Source: Steromphala cineraria
Lineage: Eukaryota; Mollusca; Gastropoda; Trochida; Trochidae
NCBI GenBank assembly: GCA_916613615.1
Contig: OU744726.1
Location: forward strand, 18,107,515 to 18,171,514
Direction of reading: 5' to 3'
Length of the DNA stretch: 64,000 nt
This document shows, piece after piece, positions 1 through 15,500 of this stretch. Position 1 is the first letter of the stretch. Every line of letters starts with the position of its first letter. The translations under genes were made by a program, and so were the position numbers. Under the pieces are notes generated by a model. It was given only the letters and a program-made list of their open reading frames with translations, made no database searches and had not been told where the DNA came from.

Positions 1-393
1 AACAGCACAGAATAAACCACATTTTATGGATCCATTCCTGTCATGAAAGGTTCATGAGTGATAAAAGCAAAAGAACAAACCAAATTGTCTTCAAATAAAT
101 CTTGATAATTACCTCAAGATTTAAGTTCAACATTTCGTTCAAAACGTATATCAGGTATGCATACATGATTCAATACTAAAGCGCTATATCCTTTTATCTA
201 AGGAATTATTACCATACAATATCTATTGTACCCCGAAAGGGCTTCTGTCATTGTTCACTGCTGCTGCAGACGCCAAGATATACTGTGCTTCATATAGATT
301 ACATATTGAAGATCAAGTTATCTGCTTCTTTTGCAATGTTTACAATTTTGCAATGACTCTTCTCAAATCCAAGATGTTAATTGATATAAGTAC

Positions 394-548
394 CTGCACA
401 TGACAACAACAGGATGAGATGTTTCCTGCATGTCGACTCGGGTGATCAGATGAAGGAAGTTGGAGATGTTGCTTGGAGTGTCCTTAGACTCCGCCCACCC
501 GTCCGTCAACAGTAGAGTGACGTCATGTTTGGTAGATTCAGCAGATTC
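394..548 (-). CDS. RPTP exon 34: degenerate D2 WPD and P-loop region
   Basis: Residues 1388-1438. Where the WPD loop belongs the sequence reads LTDGWAESKDTPSN, and the P-loop approach reads VVVMC instead of VHC. Both point to a catalytically dead D2. The exon ends phase 2; the next exon lies beyond the left edge, and 1-393 shows no coding match. Confidence 0.85.
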
Positions 549-3500
549 CTGTGGTATGCAAAGTACACAGTACATAAAACACTCATGAACCACTTGCCTT
601 TTGAAGATAATAAACTCACAGGATAACATGCAAACTATGTGGAGAGATCCCAAATACAAAATTAAAATTAAAGAAAAGATTCCAACTATAGAAACGCCCT
701 ACGATTAGAATGATTTCATTACAATGTACAAAACATTATATTATGACGACTGTATCATTTTCCTACGCAAAGCCTGAAACGCCAGTTTCCGAACTGTTAG
801 TTTTATGTCTTGTTGCCGACCCTCAACTTTTCAGTGCTTGCTCTCTAGCTTACAATGAGAGAAACCAATAGTCCAATAAGTAACTGGAGATTGCTAACAA
901 TCGCCTGTAGGGGATGCCGATATCAGCACAGAAAAGTAAAGGGTCGGCAGCAAGGCATAAAGCTGAGAGTTCGGAAACGGACGATCAAAAACATAAGAGA
1001 TTAAAATTCGACTGCAGATATTCCTTCACCAGTCTGTGTTTGAATTTCGATTGTGTCTGTACCCTGATTTTCTGCAGTTAGTTCAAATAAACTTACCTTC
1101 TGCCAGACTTGAAGAGAAACTTCAGTGATTTGTCGAGTCCTAGAGTCTACTTTGGAAACAATGAAGGGGTCAGAAAATATCTCCTTCTTGGTCTCCGGCC
1201 AGTATGTCCCTTCGTCATCCGGCTGAAAAAAGTCAAATTTAGATATATTTCTCAAAGTTAATAAACGCTATTACTCTTTCCAAGTATTCAACAATCGAAA
1301 ACAAAGTAAAACCGTCATCGTCAACATTGGAGGTTCCATTCAATGTTGAGGTTCTCATACATAATAACAGTAACTGGTTTTCCCTTCTCAATAAAGTAAT
1401 CAAGTTAAATTTTACTGAGCACATATTCTTTGATTCAAAATAATACTTGTGATACCCATAGGGTGTACCATTCCCGAACAAAAATCCTGTAACCGATCCT
1501 GATTAATTCAAGTCAGACATGCAAACATTTTCTTTTATGGGTTAACGCCTCAGAGAAGATTGAAGACGATGGATTTACAAGCACAAAAGAGAGGCTTATA
1601 TGTTTTTCATAAAGAATAACTAAATAAGCCCTCAACATGAAAACGTCATCACCTTCTCTCTTTGCAGAGGTTCCAGACTGACCACTGTGTGGACGTTATG
1701 GTCAAGCACTAGTCTCCAGAAGTCCACCACTGTCCAGGGTAGAGGCAACTGAGTGACCACAAGACCTTGTCCGTTGTATTCACTCTGCGGTCAACATTCG
1801 TATTGACTTGTTACTGAGTTATCTCAAATACCATGCATAAATACAAGTAATTAATGACGTTTTGTATTGCAAGCGACATAATCTATTTGATATGTCAATG
1901 TCATTCAAATCATATCTCAATAACAATATTCTATTTAAAACAATAAACTTTTAACAGATCCATGCACTTGCACTCTTGCACTTGAATCAAATCTACCTCG
2001 AAAAGCTTGTTGTACCAATCAGAAAACGTTAACATCATCAAACCAACTTTCTCTCCCAACAGAGGCATATAAGTCGTATTACTCGGATCTAGCCTCTGTT
2101 CCAATTGACCAAAATCCTAGTGTTGAGACAGAATGCCCTAGCGGAGAAAAATTGCAATACACGAAATCTCCCTTATTTACAGCCAAAAAAATCTTGGATA
2201 CCTTCAGCATCCTTGAATGAATTATTTGTCCTAAACAGTTTGAAGGATGATATTTGAAAAACTCAAATATTTATTGTTTCTTTTATAAAGATGATTTTTA
2301 TAGCTGTGTTAATTATAATTTTTGTGTGATAAATCTTACTTTAGTATTTACCTCAAAAACAAAAGAGAATGTGAAAGTTATGTATTTTAAAAGAAAGTGT
2401 TATCTCCCCTGGTTGTTAATTTCATTGGCATAGTTTTGCAGAAACATACAGCACCGATGCATTGTGAATAACCTCTTTTGAAACGTTGTCGCTGATTGCA
2501 CAACTAAATTTAATTGCATCCCATCAGACTTCTACCTTTGTGTCCACGTATCTGGCTAATTGGAACAAGGACATGGCCAAAGTAACTGACTGAGCTACCT
2601 TTGTTGGGAGAGAATGCAGACCAAATGCCCAAATTTGATTTACACGGTCATAACACAGGCAATGAAACATACGAAAGAACATGTACACCAAACCGTATCA
2701 ACAGAACTTACAGGAATAAAGACTGCATTAATATAGTCATTTGTGTCGGGGACAGGTGTCTCGAGCTTTGGTCGTAGTGCGTCAGCTGTTTCAAACATTA
2801 AATAAATCAAATATTAAAAATGCTTCATTCTTTATGCAGAATATATTTTTTGTTAAATGACATTTACCAACAAAAAGTAAATTTACATGACATATAATCA
2901 ATACACTAACATCAACACTCATATGAATGAATAAAATTACATCATAAATAAAAACATAAATTTACGATAGTGTGTCCTGTATGGGCTTCTTTAAAAATTA
3001 AAATGTTCTTCGTTCAAAAACAACTAAGAATATACTCACGGGGAAAATTCTCTTTCATTCGGCTTTTCTTGATATTCTCTTCAAGGAGAGAAGAAGCGAC
3101 TTCTTTATCGGTGAGAGTACACTGAAGGTCCTTGATGTTCTGAAACCCAGGCCATTGCATGAAAACATAAGTTTTGTGGTTATAAGAAATCATTATCATA
3201 TTTTGTTCCCAACCCCATGTTATATAAATTGTTCATTTCACTGATGTGACCCGTCACAATGACTTTGATTTGATCAGGTTACAAATTTGTCCTGAAAATT
3301 TAAAGAAAGCAGAGTCTTTTTATCAATGTTCCCTGTTATATTCCACAGACACCTGCTTAATTATCTCATGTGTACGCAGGCTCAAACTTAGTGTTCGGGG
3401 TTTGGGAATAATGTACTATGTTTACAACACAAATTGATTACAACAAATCATGCCATGACATATTTTTGTTTATTATCAAATATTTAAGATTGTCTCATAT

Positions 3501-6500
3501 ATGTTGTCGAATCAGTTCATTAGAAATACATAACTAACGATCAGATATGAGACGTTTTATTGGTCATAAATACAATGTTTTGATTGGTCACATATTTTAT
3601 ATCAGGCTTAGTTAGATATGCAATATCTTTATACCTTCCATTCTTCTTGAAGCAAAGCCTCCTCCTCTTGAGTGTTCATGGTATCACTTTTAAAGCGACC
3701 CTCAAAGGTCGATGGAGTCATGTGGGTAGTCTCGCTGCGAAGAGCTTCAAGAACCACCAAGTGGAGAAAGTGGTACTGCTCCTGCAATTCATTCAGAAAG
3801 GATTTAAGAAAATGGTATATTTTCCCAGTATCACTACGATGCTGCGTTTCAGTAAAGAAGCAAATATCGTGTATGGTTGAAGGTGAATAATCTAATGATA
3901 ATAAAGAAAACTAAGATGAACAATCCAATATTTTTATCTTTGAATGTAGTTTTTCTAGACAGGGTCATTCAGAAATATACTTTATTTCGTACTTCGAAGG
4001 TACTGTCTTTGAATATTTTATGTTAGGTGTGATAAAATCTCCTAATATACACGAATCTGTGAAAATATGTCAGAAAGTACCCGAAAATGTTCTTTTAATG
4101 ATATCAATTACTTTGAAGAAATTCATCAACAAGCTCACAATGAAACTACATTCAACAGAATGTAATTGTTATTGGTTTCGTTAAGATATACACATAAAAT
4201 GCAAATAATATTGTAACTTTCATTGAATCATAGTACCGTGAATTAACACATCATCTTAAGTGCATTGACAAACAGATATATAACGTAAGGAAATAATAAA
4301 CACCTTAGTTTGGACCATGCTTAGACGGTATTTCCTCATCTTGTTGACACATTCGAAGACGTTCATGTTGTTGGTTTCTCTTGCTTCTTTTACCAAGATG
4401 TCCAGACCAATGAAGGTTCCTGTTCTGCCTACACCAGCACTGGTGGACAAAAACAGCAAGAGAAGGTATCTGATACAATGCCATCAGCATTCAATATATA
4501 TAATCATTTCTTAAATATTTAATTAAGAATTAACTTTAAAACGATTAAGTTCATGGAGGTTTAAACTTAAAAACCGCGGTGCAAACTAAGTTCGGCTGGA
4601 ACTAGCGAATTATGGGCGGTACTACGCTGAAATTCAGTGTAACATTACATCCAAACCTGACTGCTTGTAGAAAAGTTCTCTACTGCAAACAAAGTTGCCA
4701 AGCCCCTCGCGGGATTCGAACCAAGGACCTCTTGATCCGAAGCGGAACGCGCTAACAACTTTGCTATACTCTAAAAATGAAACTGTACCAGGTTTGAACC
4801 ATGCCATTTTTTGCAGTTCTTCTATATTAAAATCTAAAAAAAATTATATTCACACAGATAATGATAAAGGAATCAAAATTATTGTACCTGCAATGAATGA
4901 TGTAAGGTCCAGTCTTGCGAGTTACAAGCGATCTGAAGAGCTTCCAGAATCGAACCAGGGCTGGAGCAGAGGGCACTCCGTGGTCTGGCCAGCTCATGAA
5001 GTGTAGTTGGGTCACGTGATGTCGCTGGTCGATCTTAAACATACGTCCTCACATTGAGATTAAGGTATATTCTAGTATTGTTCCCGTAAAGATCAAAGGC
5101 GCCGCCCACCCTTTATTCAGCAACAAAGTATAGTTTTTGAGTGACGTCACGAAACAATGGCCCATGACGTCAATAACAATTGGCTATGACGTCACTAGGT
5201 ATGGCCCTGATCGTGGATTTTCAAATCGCGGCCGGAGATGATTTACAAAATGTGTTTAAATTTGGAGTAGAAATAACTTTAAAAACGAGTAAAAATCGAC
5301 ATACTAGAAAAGAAATAGAGTAGCCCTAACCATCATGTGTTTTGCAATAAAGTATAGTTTTGCCCTGAACTATTATAACGTCAAACCATTCGGCCTTCGG
5401 CCTCATGCTTTAACTATAATAGTTCAGGGCAAAACTATACTTTATTGCAAAACACATGATGGTTAGGGCTACTCTATTTCTTAAATAAATTTTAAGATAT
5501 TGTGGTTTTATTGTCTTCATAAGCGTTGATTCTTGATTCCAAAGACTCATTAAGTCATTAAGGAAATTGAGTTTGATACCATTATCTATTGAAGAAACAG
5601 TCAGAAAGAATTTTTATAAATCTGATATCAATGAAATGATCCTGAGCATAATAAGGTTAGATTTCCCATGGTTATTATAACCATCTCCTCCTTTCATCCC
5701 CAGTAGCACAGTGGTAAAACGACATGGTCTGGAAGGAATATTGCCAGAATTATACCAAGACCAATTAAGATATTCGGTCATTATTAGAAAAGCCAAAGGT
5801 AATGTCACAATAGATTTATATTCCGCTTTGAACATCTAAGAAAAAAATGTTTTTGAGTACCTTTGTGTTGTGGACTGTGAACTCTCGGATGACAAAGTCT
5901 GCCTTTTCAAGTGATGATGTACAGGTCACCTGAAGGTCACCTCTGACAACTGACCCTCCCATTTCCGGCCAGTACTCTGCACACTTATTCTTGAAAGAAA
6001 CAACAAGATGTCAGCATCTCTGATGGCTTATCGCAACAACGCTCTGATGTCTCCTCCAGTTCTGATATTTATGATTTAAATCATGAATTGCAGAGACAAA
6101 CATTTTCTGGCTGACTATCAGAATAGCACGACAATAACAATACAAAATCGTATTGGAAGAAAATAAAAATGTCACTATTTCGATCAGGTTTTAGCGACTA
6201 GAGTGTCCCCCCTTCTGTATTTTATATAATAGGTAGAGATTAAGCTAAAATCTTTATTTATTGACCGATTTCGTTCAAATTTGAATTGTAGGTTTATCTC
6301 AACATATGAAATCGATAGATGAGTGCAAAAGTCCAGATTTAGATTTTTTTGTTATATTGTCCACTCCGAGAATCGAACCCCTGTGTTTTACCCTCTTTCC
6401 CTCGGTGAGTCTGGTAAGCATGACGATGATTGGCGGCTGTTCCTGCCACACCATTCTCCAGAAGTCTCCAATAGTCACCGGGTTAGGTCCTGTCAGATGG

Positions 6501-9500
6501 GAAAACGGAAATAAGTCAAAAGGTGATTATGTTTATTACAAATATATCATGCATGAATATAATCTACTGACCTTGGAAGTGGAAGTTACAGAAGGAGTTA
6601 TTGATTTCAAATTCTTGTTTTTTTAGTGACGTAACTTTGTTAGAGTAACATGTACTTGTATTTTTTCCTATCTGATATTATGTAAAATATTACTTATACC
6701 TCTATGGTCATATTTGATTTTAATAAACTGTACATCCTGAACTTTAACGATTTACTGTATAGTATATCATTTCACTAAAACTCATACCTTATGAAGGCTA
6801 ATTTGGCTTTTCTGGTATAATTGCGCCGAATGCTCGCTAGTAATTTTCAATCACAGTATAATATCATTTTTCAAATAAGAATTCCATAAAAGGAATCTAA
6901 TATCTTACCTTGTGTTGCTATGTACTCTTTTCTTGCATTGTAACCCTGAAATATGGAGATATATGTACAACCTGATGCTCTATGATCTTGCAGCTGTTTT
7001 GTCAATGATAAGGCTAATGATTTTCATATTTCTTTACTCATGTGACATGGAATAGTTACAGATAACACCCCACTTGGACCAATGTAAATGAAAAATAAAT
7101 ATTATAATTGGTTGAAGTGAAACTGTTCCCCAATGAAACAAAAGAAGATTTTTTCAAACAAATAGTCTTTTAATGATTTTTACAAATGAGAACAATAATA
7201 GATTGTTAAAGATTTGATCAGGACACTGTCAAACTGGAAATATACTTCTAAACAAGCTCAAATGTGATAAACTTTGTTTGGTTTCCATTGGATTAAGAAC
7301 ATATTAATCGCCATCTACTTTTGAATCAATTACCAACTGTTCAGAGTACATACGTCAATATAGGATGCGTTGATGTAATCCGAGTGTTTCAACTTGGGTA
7401 GTGTGATGAGCACCACGCGGGAGTGATCATCTGCAAAGGAATGTTTGTAATTTAAATAACCCATGGCACCATGAAAGCTCGGGGAAATATTACCACACAA
7501 AAAATACGATTTTACATTTTGGCCGGAAATCTTTGAATTTGTTGAATTCTTTATCCTTTACTGCTCTGCTATACAAGAAAGAAGGAAATGTCTTTTTGGA
7601 AGTGTAGGAATGGCTTTCAGAATTATTTATCACACTTAGTTCTTGAATGACATGTCAAAACAATGTATACTTCTGTGACTCAAATAACGTTCACAAATAT
7701 ATTAACTTGAAAATCATTAATATAAAGTACTGATGATTTTGATAGTCAAATGTTACATAGAGGATATCTTTTGTTTTGAGTGTGATATCACTTATCTCTC
7801 ATCGAGTGACGGGGTAGAGCCACTGCGCCACTCGTGAAAATATAGGCTTTGCCCCGTCACGAGATGAGAGATAAGTGATATCACACTCAAAACAAAAGAT
7901 ATTCTGTTTATTATATGCCTCTGTGGTCGAAAATGTGGTAATTTATGTTCAAAAGGTCTTGACTCGAGAGTATTCATGCGACGTCATACCATTGTTGATC
8001 GTAACTTAGCGACGGCGATGACGTCGCGTTGATTGTAAAAGTGACGTCAAACCATTGTACACATGACGTCATCCACTCTGTGATATTTTCACTGACTTGA
8101 AAAAGTGATATCACACTCAGTGGCGAGAACACTCTTCTAGAACTGAGAAATAGAGGATATCTGTCTTTTCTTGACTAATACCATGTTTATCTCATCGAGT
8201 GAGGTAGAAAGTTTATATTTTCACGAGTGGCGCAGCCACGAGTGAAAATATTTAACTTGTCTACCTCACGAGATGAGAGATAAACATGGTATTTGTCAAG
8301 AATTGACGGATATTCTATTTATTATATGATTAAATCCTTCTAATTACGTCAAAAAAGGCCAATTTCATGTTGAGCGGCCGCTTGGAAGAGCCCGTCACCG
8401 CGGTAACATTGTGACGTCATATGAGAATTCATGACGTCAGACCATTGTTACATGACGTCAAAGTCTTGAACTTGACGTCACTCGAGTGGTGATAAAGTTT
8501 ATCACCACTCAGTAGAGTGACGATAAAGGTTATCGCCACTGTAGCCAGATAGAGGGTTTATTTCACTGATAGAACAGAGTATCTCACCCACAATCATATA
8601 ATAAAACTCAGTCTCTCACCGCTTAGCATATAATAAATCACATTACTGTAGATTTCTTCTATTTCTGTCTACAATGATACGAGTCAAGAATGCCCTTGCG
8701 TGCTTACAGGGGTACATCTGCTTGAACCTGTTCTTCCCATTGTTTCCGTCAAGTTCAGCTACTTGGGAAGGAAACTGGAGTCCTCTCCGAAATCTCTGTA
8801 AAAGAAACGTATTTAATCATACCTACAACCTATGTTTGCGAAAAATTCGTTTTATACTTTTATAGAAACATGTGGCTATAATATGTTATTATTTTTTGAT
8901 AAAAAATGAGTTTTTGTTTCATCAAATGGGGCATTTACATCAATATCAAAGCCAGTACCCCATTGATGAAGCTGACCTAATGTGCATCCAATCATCTTTG
9001 ATCATCATCTTACAGCTAAAGTGTAGTCATGTTTGCGAGACAAGTTTTATATTATACAACTAAGATTGTATACTCACGAGGTACTCAGACTCAAACTTGT
9101 CCACTCTGTTCCCGATGTATTGATGTAAGTCTGGAACTTGCACCACAGTTGACTCCACGTTCATATAGGTGTCGTCATCGTTCTGGTCGCCTTCAACAGG
9201 AGCTCTACGGTAAGGAGATGGTCTCGGGGGTGCTTGTTGATCTATCGACATAGAATTATGGAATATTGGTACACAAAGATGAAACTTCTAGAACTGTGAT
9301 GTGACTATTACACCGTAAAGATTACAGATACAGAAAAATCGCGTCTCTGTTGAACGTTTACAGCGCTCAACATTACTCAATAGAAAAACTACAAGGCGAT
9401 ATTCCATTCACCTCCATATGGTAATTTCTTTGGGAAACACAGAATCATATGAAAGAAATTTGCCCTTAAAATTGTTTCACGTGTGACCAAAGTCTGTCCC

Positions 9501-12500
9501 AAAAATGAGCCGAAGTCTTTAAATTCTAACACTTCTGTATTAACGCGGAAGTCACTTGAACACGATTTAGGGAAGCCTGATTTGATGCACAAATAATAAG
9601 CGATTCAGCTACGCCGTTTCATTCAAAAAGCCTTGGTCATTTACTTACTTTACCTTAGATCACATAACATAGCGACTGAATTATGACATAAGCCTCTGTT
9701 GGAAGAAATTGTTTAACTGGCTGAGATTTAGCAAAAACAGTTATGCAAAGTTTTACAGGAAGCCCGATATATGCTCAAATTAAGACAGATATAGGGTAGA
9801 ATTTACGTTCGATAGCTATCTCTGTTGGGAGAAAAAGATCTTTTCAGGGTACATAATCATGTGTTATGTTCATGAAAATACATATTTGAAAAATATTTAA
9901 GAAGGCGATTGTAATTGAAGGTATAACTTCTACGTACCAAAACTATTGTCATTGGCGTTGTCATCTTGAAAAGTCGACATGACAACAGGTGTCTGGTCAT
10001 CTTTGCGGCGATTTCTCCTGAAAATATATTGCGACTTTCCTGAAAATGTATTTCGATTGCTCATGAAAATAAATTGCGACAGACGCTTGAAAGGATCACA
10101 TGTCTTGAATTAATCGAAATATCCTTTTGAGTTGCTCTTACACCCATCTCTTTCATTGAAACAATAATCCCAATGCCATACCTTTTATACAGGAAGACGC
10201 CGACTAAACTGAAGACAAGAAGTAAGATCCCTGCAGCCACTACTAGCACTGGTGTCAATACAGATGACACGGGTTTCGCCTTCAGGGCTACAAATAAAAT
10301 GACAATTGAAGTTGGTGATTGTATGTTTTAGATATATGAGAAAAGTATGACAAATATTCTTAGGAGGCCATCAAAAGACGTATATTAAGAAATGTCATAA
10401 CTCTCACATCTGCAGTGGTAGCATTTGGTTACATCATTCCAGATAATTCTAGAGAAAGCATTGCTTTGTGAATGGTTGCTCACATCAACGAAACCATTTT
10501 AAATGTTATATTTGTTTAAGTAATCAACTACAGATTATATCATTTTGATAATAAAAATCATATCTCATTGAAAACTGAGGACATAATTTCCATTATAAAT
10601 GATTTGATATACATTCTCAGAGAAACAGGAGGGGGAAATTGATTGCTTGTTTCCATCATTCAAAACATTCTTCATTCCAAAGGCTTATGTTCACATAAGT
10701 TATTAATGCACCAGCACATGTACATTTAAAAACTATTTGCCACATTTAAATGTAATGTATTAAGAATTTGGATAACAAAATAGAGTAGAGTCATCTGATT
10801 TTAATTAGTCAAATAAGCGGTTGGAAAAGTACCATTATCCTTCGCTATACATGTACAGTTGAACACGGATATAACGAACTCGGATATAGTGAAAATCACA
10901 CAAAAGCCCTTTGCATGTCAGCTAAACGCAAGTAGGAAGCATCGGATATAGCAAACTAAAATCGTTGGTCTCTTGGAGTTCGCTATATCCGTGTTCTACT
11001 GTATAAATATTTCCATCGAGATATTGATATCTAGACTCACAAAAGCTATAACCAATATGGTAATACAGGTATATAAATGTTCTCCTATACTTTGTTTTGT
11101 ATCGAAGGGTCTTTAATAAAAAGAAATTGACTCGTAAGTCTACTTAGCTTCGTCATTATAGCATTGGTTTAATATGGTTATATCGCTTAAAATAAATTTC
11201 CGGAACTCGTGAATAAAAGTGAATTTACAAACGTCTATGCCAAATAATGGTTTTGTGAACAAGGTTATAAACATTTTTTAAAACTATTTCCCACGAGGGC
11301 AATTATGTTGGAGTTAGTTATTTAGTAGTATGATACCCAAGTGCAAAAAAACTCCTTTTCAATTTGACGTCAGGTCATAATCAACGCTTCAATTTACAGA
11401 ATGTCTGTGACTTTGTATTCCAAAAACTGGCGGCTGATAAACCTCTACTTGGATGTATTAGATGAAGTTCTTTTATTTCGTTATTTCGATAATGAAGGGA
11501 ACCTGATTTTCATTATCAAATATACTATGTTTAGGACATTCGTTACACAAAAACAGTATTTCCCTCGCCTAGGAAATACTTCTATCAAGGTACTCGTATT
11601 GTAAACATAGTATGTAATTCTCAACCATCTAAAATCCATTTTATACAATAATTCCAAAACTCACCCATACAACCTTCTCCTTCATAATCTCGATGACAAC
11701 CACCAGAACATTCTCCAGTTTGTGGATCACAGGGGATTCCTCCCAAACACTGGCCACAGGTCTCGTTACAGTTGTAGCCGTAGCTTCTAACACAAGCTGA
11801 ATCAAATGAACATGACACGGATTGGAATATTGTTATTTCATTAAGACCTTAAAAGTGTTATCTCGGTATATGTTTAACACCAATATTATTGATAATGAAC
11901 ATACTTTTTGTGTTATTTTCCCCTTTCAAAGCAGATAGCGTACAACACAATACAGTATTAGAAAATAATTTGATTAGAAATTGGTTATGATGAAAAGTAG
12001 CACCATTAAATTTGAATATCAACACGTACCACATGAACTTGTTTTTGATAACAAATATTTTTCTCTATTATAAACAGCACAATATACTCAATGTATTTTA
12101 CATGCACTAAGGTTGTGTATTTGGATGAGAATCTCCCAGCAGTTTTAAAAAAACAAGACTAACACAATTGTAGAAACTAGTTACATAGCTGCAGAAAGAT
12201 AGGTTTTGTAAGCGACTGAACTGGAAACTACCACATTGAAATATATTGAGTCTAAAAAAAGACTTCACTCTCACAAGACTTTAGACTACAAGTCGGGGAA
12301 TACTTTTAAATCACCCATACTAGAGAATTTGATATGTCAAACAATCTAGCTAGAGAATACCAAACGAAATGAATAATGATTCTGTATAACATAAGGCATT
12401 TGGCATTACCAACCTTCATGACAGTTATCTCCCTTCCATCCAGGTTGACATCCTCCTGCACACAGTCCAGTCTGTTTATCACAGGGAGAGTTGTCTAAAC

Positions 12501-15500
12501 ACTGACCACATCTTCTACACTCTGGTCCGTATTGTCCTTGTCTGCAATCTTTATAGAAAAAGGGGAGCTTTTTAACAAGTGTTTCTATGATATTTTTAAA
12601 TTACAATATCTGGCGAATGTAAATAGAGATCATGAAATCAGTTCCAACAACCAAGAACCACAATCAGATGTTATCTACCTTTAAATCATATAATTTGAAA
12701 TGTATATTATTAAATATATGTACATGTTGAATTAGAAAAGAATAAAAGAAGATGCTTTGGACAAAAACGATGCATAGCCTTACATACTAAATTTTAGACA
12801 TGTATGTTATGATGAATACAAAACCAAAATAGTTTGGAATGCCTTTCCCAGAAGTTCAACGAATCTACTTTTTATAATCTCCAGCGACCAGTGTTGAAAC
12901 ACAGTTTCTGCTTTGGGGTGCCTTTAGTTTACCAGAAGACTCATGTTGTGAATCTGTTTAGTCTAAAGAACAACCAAACCTTTAATCTACCATACCAATA
13001 CCTTTTCCTCCACTTTTCAATTTTATATGTTTTTTTGTTTGTGTAATAGAAGGCGGAAATAATTCCTAGAAAGTGTAAACGTATTCCTGATTTGGAGACC
13101 ACAGAGTCACAAAATGTAAACTCTAAAGATCATTTCAACTCTGTAGAAAGAGGTGGATGTAAGAATCATCAAACTTACCTTTACACAAAGGCTCGAGGAA
13201 CCCTTTTTCACACTCAGAACAATTCCCATCGGCCTTGTTGCACACTTCTTCGTTCAGACATCGTCCACAGGTATCAGTGCAGTTGTAGCCGTATCTTCCA
13301 TCTTCACAGGCTATAAGGATAATTTACATGCAAATTTCATGATAGAAATTTCTAAATCTTACGTTTATAGCAACATGACGTTAAACCTAAAATATGAAAT
13401 GCAATCGGTAAAGACATCAAAACACCTTGTGTAATTTTTCGAGATGTTTACTTTTCCCACAGAAGATAATCTTGTATTTTAGGGAGTGGTTTCTGTAACC
13501 TTAATAAAACCAAAATATTTCCATCTGTCTTGTTGCACACTTCTTTGTTCAGACATCGTCCACAGGTATCAGAGCAGTTGTAGCCGTATCTTCCATCTTC
13601 ACAGCCTTTAATAATATTGTAAATGCAAATTTCATGATAGAAGTTCCTAAATCTTAAGTTTGGAGCAAGAGGGTGTCAAACCTACAATAATAATATGAAA
13701 TGCAATTGGCAAAGAAATCAAAACACCTTGCGTGATTTTTCGGCGTGTTTTCTTATGTTACAGAAGATAATTTTATATTTTAGGGAGTGGTTTCTGTAAC
13801 CTTGATAAAATCAAATATTTCGAAAATCTACCTTGACATAAAGGTTCGAGGAACCCTTCTTCACACCCAGAAGAACACTTCCCATCTGTCTTGTTGCACA
13901 CTTCTTCGTTTAGACATCGTCCACAGCTATCAGAGCAGTTGTAGCCGTATCTTCCATCTTCACAGGCTAAAATAATTGTTCACATGCAAATTTCATGAAA
14001 GAAGTTTCTAAATCTTAGGTTGGAGCAACATGACGTCAACCTACAATATGAAATGCAATCGGTAAGGAAATACAAAAACCTTGTGTAATTTTTCGAGATC
14101 TTTAAATCTCATACAGAAGGTAATTTTTCATTTTAGGGAGTGGTTTCTGTAACCTTGATAAAATCAAAATATTTCCAAAATCTACCTTGACATAACGGCT
14201 CGAGGAACCCTTTTTCACACTCAGAACACTTCCCATCTATCTTGTTGCACACTTCTTCGTTTAGACATCGTCCACAGCTATCAGAGCAGTTGTAGCCGTA
14301 TCTGCCAGCCTCACAGGCTAAAAGAATATTATAAATGAAAATTTCATGATAGAAGTTTCTAAATCTTCAGTTTGGAGCCAAAGGATGTCAAACCTACAAT
14401 ATTTATATGAACTGCAATTGGCAAAGAAAGAAGAACACCTTCTTAATTTCCCTATATGTTTCCTTCTCTTAGTTTTATATGAGGAGATGATAAATTTTAA
14501 GCGATAACAATACCCCAACTTCATTAACAATAAGCTTGTATAGCATTGACGATTTGTCTTTCATTTTGCAAGGACTACGTATACAGATTTGGTCCCAACT
14601 GCGCCAAGAAATGCAACTGTAAGAACTCGACAGAAGTGTGTGACAAGACACCAGGAGAGTGTGCTACTAGTGGCTGCACGGATGGTTGGACAGGGCGGGA
14701 CTGTCTAACACGTGAGAATATAAGCAAAATATAATTGTCTCGGTACTTTTAAGGTCTCTCTTTTCAAACGCGACCTACATATCTATATACTCTTCAACAC
14801 ATATATTAGCTTTATTGTTAATGAAGTGGGTTTCTTCATCATTGATGATGATATTGCTTAAGGAAGATTTAATGTGATTTGGTGCATTGTGAAACATAAA
14901 ACAATCTTTAAAGTCTCTAAAGATGCCAGCAGATGTAAGTATTGGAGGAATCAGTCCTTGACCCTCTTATCAGGATTTGAATTTACCACAAAATAGACAT
15001 TATTCCATTTAATTCAACCTAGGAAACTCATGGTGCATCATGCCAAAGGCAATCCAATTTGCTGCTATAAAACTGATATAATGACAAGAAATTCACTTGA
15101 CTAACAATGTAATACTTCTGGTGTTGCTTTTTATGTTTGACGCTTGTGACACTCAATGGATTTCATTGGTACACAATAGGGTTCTTTTATATCATATGTC
15201 ATATATAGAGTATCTCACCAAAGTGTCTTCTGATATCAAATATATCAACACAAATTGATAAAAATAACAAATAATCGAGGATAGGAGATATCGCCAGATC
15301 TTCCACAAGCGATACTTCCTGTTGAACACAGTTTTAAATGATAAAGTACTATCCACTAGAGCTATGAGGCTGCATGCAGCAAACATCGACCTGTTTGAGA
15401 AAAGGTAATTACTACTTGATTACAAAACAGATCTTTTTGAATGCGAGATAGACAATAAGCTGATACTGGGGATGATCAAAATCAGGAAAAGGGACTCCGA

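Noticed and set aside
1..393. A further D2 exon at the left edge
   Set aside because: No stretch on minus continues the phase-2 junction with a PTP P-loop sequence; the exon must lie outside.
4690..4775. A functional tRNA gene
   Set aside because: The B box is perfect, but the A box and stems do not form a cloverleaf; a SINE remnant is more likely.
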